Positions 58,370-64,000 of a stretch of 64,000 nt of DNA are shown here, piece by piece (the stretch's first letter is position 1; each line of letters starts with the position of its first letter). Source of the DNA: Massospora cicadina (Eukaryota > Entomophthoromycota > Entomophthoromycetes > Entomophthorales > Entomophthoraceae); NCBI GenBank assembly GCA_022478985.1, contig JAKSZP010007891.1, positions 310,001 to 374,000 on the forward strand, read 5' to 3'. Under the pieces are notes generated by a model, which did no database searches, was not told where the DNA came from, and worked only from the letters and a program-made list of their open reading frames with translations. Both the position numbers and the translations under genes were made by a program.

Positions 58370-58875
58370 TGTAGTTGTTATAAAATTGGTGTTTGTGTTG
58401 AGATACGCCATAATCAATATTGTGCAGGGTTCAACCCACTGAGCAATAGGACTAATGATATGAAAATTGTTGCCCTTGAAACAACAGAAATAAACTTTAT
58501 TAATAATATGGTACTCTTGCCCCACTATACTTCTTTATTTATTATAATAAACACAGCTGATCCTCGCTGTTTTGCCTGCTTTAAACTATTAAAAACCTTC
58601 TTTTCTTGATTGTCTCATCTCGCTTGTATCATAGTGAATTTAGATGATACCACTTTTATGGCTTAGTAATTTACTTCGCAGTATCTCATTGGTTCCTCCA
58701 ATTCTTCCTTCATTATTTTCTCAATCACCTAATTTGAGGCGATTTCCCTAACAACCCAATATTGCCTCATTTTGAGGCGCTCAAATTATCATAACTCATA
58801 TCAACCTCAGCGGATGCCATCCATTCCGCCATAACAACTTAGGGATTATTGTCCAGTCATATTTAAATAGTGACA
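58370..58875 (-). repeat. Left (3') LTR of Gypsy A copy 2
   Basis: TGTAGT...TGACA, 506 bp. Its first 200 bp match 63,793-64,000 closely, for example GAAACAACAGAAATAAACTT (58,478 and 63,910) and TTATTATAATAAACACAG (58,537 and 63,971). The rest matches 5,487-6,070. On the minus strand a purine-rich tract (AAGGTGGGTAA) lies just outside its inner end. Confidence 0.92.
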
Positions 58876-60140
58876 TTACCCACCTTGACTGGACGATGAG
58901 GCTCCTATTGCTTATATTCCCAGAGGAACTTTTCATGCACTCATTTGATGACCCAACCACTAGCAGGGTCCTTGATAGTGTATGCATCTATACCTGTCTT
59001 CTCAATGACTTCAAATGGCCCAATCCAGATACTGGCCAGCTTGTGTTTCTGACTGAACCCATGTTGACCATGAAATAGGACCATGTATTCATCTTTGAAC
59101 TGTGCAAAGCCACTTTGCTATATCTTATCGGCAGCCAGCTTTTGATTTTCTTGGCTAAGCTGAACAAGTATGTTTCAGTTTGTAATTTAATCAGCGTATT
59201 CATTAGGATGGTCAAATAGCGTTGTGGATCCATTCCGCCAGTGTACTCTACACAGGCATACAGAAGTGCAGGATGAGCGGGGTGCCATCCATAAAGCAAT
59301 TGGAATGGGCTTTTCCCCGTGGAAGAATGGTAACTAATGTTGTAGGCAAACACTGCAGTAGAAAGGGGGTACTCCAATTGGAGGGCCTATCAGTAACCAA
59401 CTTCCAGAGAATGTTCACCAGGGTCCCATTAACCCATTCATCCATTCCGTTGGTCTTGGGGTGATATGGAGTTGTTAGAACCCCATGAATGGCCATCATT
59501 TCGTTGAGTATGGGGAAGTATGTGAGAGGTAAAATTAGCGCCGTTGTTGGTAAGGATAAACTGTGGGCAGCTGTGATGCTGAATGATGTATTCCATTACA
59601 AACTAAGACACAGTAGCCACGCCCAGATCATGAATGGCCAGTGCCTCAACCTACCTGGTCAAGTGGTCAATTTCCACCAGGATATACTTGGACTGGTTAG
59701 CTCCCGTTGGCAGAGGGCTGACTACATCAAGGGAAATTGTATGCCAAGCAAAGTGCGGCTTTACTAACCGATATGAGGTCTTCCGATGAAATGGCTTTTC
59801 CACTTGGCACTGGTGACAGGAGGAGATAGTATCAAGCACATTGAAGTTCATGCTTTCCCAGTAATACCAAGGTCACAATAATTCCAATGTCTTGCGCACA
59901 CCACCATGCCCATCTGCTCTAAATGCACTCATGATAATGTTAGGCCACATTGAGGGTCACAGAAAGTTCACTGAGAATCACCAGTCCGCTTGTACAACTC
60001 ACCATTTTGCTGGAAAGTATTGGCTTGCAATCCATCCAACGCCTTGATGACTTGGGGTGGCTCATTATTGTACTATCCGCTGAGCATCTTGTCATACATA
60101 ACATCGCTCAGATCCGCTGTAACTGCAATAGTTGGTAGCC
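58876..60140 (-). pseudogene. Gypsy A copy 2: integrase (minus strand)
   Basis: Frames from right to left: CHQCQVEKPFHRKTSYRLVK and FAWHTISLDVVSPLPTGANQ (59,651-59,851), giving the CC part of the finger and the first catalytic Asp in SLDVVSP. Then the 59,248-59,499 frame has YHPKTNGMDEWVNGTLVNIL, the third catalytic region (Glu lies in EW). The 58,988-59,377 frame covers PFQLLYGWHP and the C-terminal part, and GPFEVIEKTG follows near 58,990-59,030. Frameshifts separate these pieces. Confidence 0.9.
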
Positions 60141-60560
60141 TTAACAAGTAATCAGCATTCAGGTGTTATGCTCCTGGTCGGTGAAGGATCTTGAAGTTGT
60201 AAGCCTGTAGTTTATGGGCCCATCATGCTAGCTGGCCTTCAGACTCCTTAAGGTTCTGCAGCCAGCGTAACGAGTCATGATCTGTTACAATTTTAAACTT
60301 TACACCATGCAAATATACTCGGAATTTCTTGTATGCATAAATTACTGCTAAGCACTCCCGCTCAGTGACAGTATAATTTCATTCATGGCTATTCAGACTT
60401 TGACTGAAATATGCCACTGGGTGCTCCTCCCCTCCTCATCATCTTGAGACAGAACTGCCTCACAGCGGAAAGAGATGCATCCATCTGTACAATAAATTCC
60501 TTTTCAAAATTTGGGTAATGTAGCACTGACACCTTGATCAATGCTATTCAAAGAGTATCA
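60141..60560 (-). pseudogene. Gypsy A copy 2: RNase H (minus strand)
   Basis: Minus-strand reading shows EFIVQMDASLSAV (Asp of TDAS kept, near 60,490), EEHPVAYFSQSLNSHE, then TERECLAVIYAYKKFRVYLH and FKIVTDHDSLRWL, the complete RNase H motif order. A couple of stops and shifts interrupt it. It is the best preserved RNase H here. Confidence 0.9.
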
Positions 60561-61460
60561 AAGAAGCTTTGACAGTGTTTCGTCCATGAAAATGTGGCAT
60601 CCTTTTTTAATAACTCAAACAATGGACCTCAAATACAACTAAAGTTAGGTAAGAAGCAGCGATAGTAGCCAACCATCCATAAAAATACTTGTATATCCCG
60701 TTTACTGCTTGGTGTAGTCATTTTCCAGAGGGCCTCCACCTTACTGGTTGAGGCCTCAGCCCTGTTGCATCAACTACAAACCCAAGGTACTCTAGCTGAT
60801 CCTTGTAAAGTGGCATTTCCAGGGTTTGATTTTGATGTTGGCCTCAGCCAACCGGCGGAATACCTCTTCCAAATGGCTAAGGTGCTCAGAAAATGTGCGG
60901 GAGAAAACGTTGATGTTGTCAAGGTATACAAGAATGCATGACAGCTTCAAGTTGTTAAGGATAGTGTCCATTGCCGTTGGAAAGTAGCTGGGGCATTACA
61001 CAGCCCTTGAGGCATACGTGTCAGCTGAAAAAGCCCTTTTGACGTGATAATGGCGCATTTTCCTTGTTCCGCCGCAGGTAACTCAATCTGCCAATAGCCA
61101 GATACTAAATCCATTGCAGAAAAGTAACGAGCTCCCCCCAACTGGTCCAATGCATCATCAATTCATGGCAAAGGGTATGAGTCCTTTTTTGTAATTCTGT
61201 TGAGCTTGTGGTAGTCTATTACCTGGTTAGTACCATCCTTCTTTTTGACAATTAGAGCAGGGGAAGCCCATGGGCTCTTCGATGGTTCAAGCTTTCCTTG
61301 CTCCAACAATTTATTGATTTCTGCTGTGAAAACTTCTTCAGCTGCATTAGATCAGCGGATTGGCTGAGATCTAATGAGGGATGATCCCCAGTGTCCACTT
61401 GATGGATCACTCCTCAGGCGCACCCCAAATCATGATCATCACCAGCAAAGATCTCTTTAT
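60561..61460 (-). pseudogene. Gypsy A copy 2: reverse transcriptase (minus strand), YLDN
   Basis: The frame at 60,947-61,150 reads LGGARYFSAMDLVSGYWQIE, then AIITSKGLFQ and MPQGLCNAPATFQR. After a frameshift the catalytic loop at 60,915-60,926 is YLDN, with the second Asp lost, in VYLDNINVFSRTF. Upstream are [11 protein letters not shown] and KKKDGTN. Otherwise the RT is near full length, so the element died or was inactivated relatively recently compared with others here. Confidence 0.9.
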
Positions 61461-62335
61461 ATTTTTGGAATAAGGCTTCCGCTTGATCCTTCTGATCTTC
61501 TGTTAACCCCATTAAATTTTCACGCGGTACAGCTGCCATTACGCCAGGCTGTGTTTTGACGGCAGACTGAATTCATCCAGTGAACCAAACTTATGAATCC
61601 TAAGGACCTCCTCAACTGGAATGAAATGGAGGAATGCAACTACTTGGTGTCAGCATATTTGCACTGGTTTACCCTGAAGATTCGCTACCAAGACCTTGAT
61701 TTCCCCATGCCCCAGAAGTATAATGCCAGGGGCCACGTGGGGCTTGAGCCATGATTGTTGATAGGGCAAATGTCCTCCCCATATAGCCCAGCAGGCACTT
61801 CCACCTCTACCTCAGTGCTTATGATTGCTTGGTGTCCGGAGGGAGTATATATATGGCCAGCATCCCTAAGCGTTAGCCCTTGATATTCATAAATTTGGGT
61901 AGGAAGGGCCCAGGTCTTGCCTTTTAATCGATGATAGCAAACTGAAACCACCCCATCACCATATGCAAGATTAACGTAACTCATATGTACAGGATCCTTT
62001 GGCATTATGCCGGAAGTGAAGTATATTGGGATCCGCTGCCCCAGAATTTCAAATGTCTCTTCTGTCATATCAATAACAGCTCCAAAGTGACGCATAAAAG
62101 TGGTACCAAATAACAGGTCATAATGATTGTTTGGTAACACTATAGCTAGGGCTACAATGACAATTGACCCAAACTGCAAGTGTAGCACGCTGTATGCCCC
62201 TTCATAGACTGTGCTTTCTGAGCCTGCGGTCTCATACACCATACGATGCTCTACATCAGGCTTTAATGCTAACTTTGACACCAACTTTGAGGACACTATG
62301 TTGATTGAAACACCTGTATCAATTATTGCGCGAAC
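61461..62335 (-). pseudogene. Gypsy A copy 2: protease and linker (minus strand)
   Basis: The frame at 61,685-62,296 is 203 codons, the longest uninterrupted Gypsy frame in the window. The active-site loop IIDTGVSINIVSS lies just upstream; D-T-G is encoded at 62,312-62,320. LPNNHYDLLFGTTFMRHFGA follows, the second conserved part of retropepsins (LLG/ILG-type strand). One in-frame stop near 62,336 separates it from gag. Confidence 0.88.
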
Positions 62336-63792
62336 TTAGGTTTTTGCTACAACAGTGTCACAGTAAGTAAGATCAGAGTAAAATGCATCTGATTGTTTTA
62401 AAACATGGACATTTAACTGATCTCTTTTTCCAAGGAAGCTCATAATACCCTTCCCCACTTTAAAGTATTCTTCAACAATAGCGTCCACAGGGAGGGCTGC
62501 GTTTACCCCTTTTAAAAGGAGCGCATCAGATAATGGATCTGGTTCATTGGTAGGAAGGTAATCAAACAATTGGCATGCATACAGTTTTGGGTGCTCCTGG
62601 GAGCCTGCTTCTGCCATGTCCATGAATTGCATTTGTGTCTGCACATTTACCCCTCCAACTAGCTTCTGGTATAGAAAATCGTCATCATACCAGGAAACAT
62701 CCTCTTGCTGTGCAGGAATAGGTTCAGATGGGACGTTTTGAGTCAGAATAGCGGAGTTAGAGAGTCTCATTTCTACTCCGCTCTGACTTTTCCCTGATTA
62801 TACTGCTCCCATGGTAGGTACTGAACCCGAAGATTATGACAACTCCTAGCCAGGTGCCCAGGGCGACCACACGAAAAGCAATTAACCCTATGAGACCTTC
62901 ATCCTTGAGAGTTGTAAGATGGGCCACCCAAAAAGGTAGACTGGTATTGAATATTGTAACCAGGCCCATTCTGGTAGGTGAACTGCTGTTGGCAACTTGG
63001 TTGGAAACGAGGCTTGTGATGATAATAAGGCTAGGGAATGCCAACTGGGCGCTAAACAGGGAGGGATGATTCCTCCAAATAATCAAGGTTAACAGCGGAG
63101 GAGATAGGGTTCCACTCTATACTGGGTGGAGAGAAGGTAGCAGATAACTGAAGTAGAATTTGAACAAGTGTAAGCAAAGGTACGTCAACCTCTAAATATG
63201 GATCCAAAGCATTAAAAAGCTCTCAGTATGGTTTCACACAAAGGTCAACAATATGCTTATGTCACATTCAGTTAAAACTCCTGCCATTTAACACATGGGC
63301 TTCTGCTGAGAATAGATCAGCAAGTGCAGTGAGGGTCTCGTTATGTTGAAACCCAATGGTAAAAAAACTCAGCCTTCCATTGCGCCATTTTTGAAGTTCC
63401 TCCAAACAACCTCAGCACAGTATCCTTCACCTTTTTTTATAGGTAACAGAACTGTTGGGAAGATAGAAAGTACTTGGTCAGCGCTTCCAACATCCAAAGT
63501 AGACATTAGTAATTTGGCTTTAGGCCGATCTGAAGCTCCTTATACTGCAAACTCAAATCATTTTAAGAATCCATGGATGTTTCCATCGCAGTCAAACGGA
63601 GGCGGCTTGTCAATACAACATTCTTGCAGAAACTCCTTTTCCATTTAATCACAGCGTCTAGAGCAAGCTTGAGATCTGCATATTCAACAGTTGCAGTGTA
63701 TTGAGATGATTTCTAAGTAAAGCAAGCCGGATATAACATTACTAGCAACTGAGGAACGCTTATCAGTCTATGTGATTGATCATTGGGCCCCC
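62336..63792 (-). pseudogene. Gypsy A copy 2: gag with intact zinc knuckle (minus strand)
   Basis: The frame at 62,336-62,770 is the gag-protease link. A complete CCHC knuckle, CFSCGRPGHLARSC, lies at 62,839-62,880 with all four ligands. Further right, gag continues in broken frames (FQHNETLTALADL near 63,290-63,355). The leader and LTR follow at 63,793. It would bind and package genomic RNA. Confidence 0.85.
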
Positions 63793-64000
63793 TGTAGTGA
63801 GCACCACTGTTATAAAATTGGCTTTTGTGTTGAGATACGCTGTAATCAATATTGCGCAGGGTTCGACCCACTGAGAAATAGGACCAATGATGTGAGGATT
63901 GTTGCCCTTGAAACAACAGAAATAAACTTTATTATAAATATGGTAATCTTGTCCTACTATACTTCTTAATTTATTATAATAAACACAGTTGATCCTCGCT
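63793..64000 (-). repeat. Right (5') LTR of Gypsy A copy 2, cut by window edge
   Basis: First 208 bp of the LTR, matching 58,370-58,560. The base run next to it (GGGCCCCC, then TGTAGT) resembles GGCCCC-TGTAGT at 5,481-5,492. Read on the minus strand the leader begins GGGGGCCC, not TGG. Confidence 0.92.

Overview
The window is a eukaryotic transposable-element graveyard. It is AT-rich by eye and has no intact host gene, rRNA, canonical tRNA or CRISPR array. Nearly everything recognisable is a decayed retroelement: Ty3/Gypsy LTR elements of several families (two of them chromoviruses with recognisable chromodomains), solo LTRs, a gag-like zinc-knuckle element mobilised with long target-site duplications (TSDs), ultra-short pieces of what looks like its 3' tail, and tRNA-derived SINE-like units. 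Almost every coding stretch is broken by stops and frameshifts. The element mix would suit a large repeat-rich fungal genome, but the sequence does not settle the organism. All family letters below are my own labels.

Layout. 1-6,070: Gypsy A copy 1, minus strand, from RT at the left edge to its 5' LTR. It is split by a nested 2.33 kb element (2,050-4,379) made of two ~1.1 kb direct repeats. 6,071-13,600: a decayed plus-strand chromovirus (G) with RT, RNase H, integrase and chromodomain, then an integrase C-terminus from another copy at 13.6 kb. 15,900-22,302: three copies of a zinc-knuckle (ZK) gag-like ORF; the third sits between perfect 18-bp TSDs. 22,303-24,246: a weak gag-like remnant.

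24,247-46,967 is a nested stack. Outer Gypsy C (minus) was entered by chromovirus D (28,133-36,616, minus) and by Gypsy B2 (37,648-44,713, minus). D in turn carries a solo LTR that contains another solo LTR, both with perfect 5-bp TSDs. Removing the nested elements leaves C with about 5.6 kb of internal sequence, against 5.5 kb in B2.

46,968-58,369: a run of stem-loops near 47.8-47.97 kb, a plus-strand Gypsy tail E with its LTR, another plus-strand Gypsy body F (gag, RT, RNase H, integrase), an unexplained 109-codon open frame, a complete tRNA-derived SINE (minus) with 17-bp TSDs, and a dimeric tRNA-like unit. 58,370-64,000: Gypsy A copy 2, minus strand, the best preserved element, with its 5' LTR cut by the window edge.

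The most novel material is the set of 28-51 bp inserts with perfect 16-18 bp TSDs that share a 3' tail with the ZK element; two of them keep the host reading frame open. Next come the head-to-tail repeat element with a ~20-bp TSD, the tRNA-like SINEs and the hairpin cluster.
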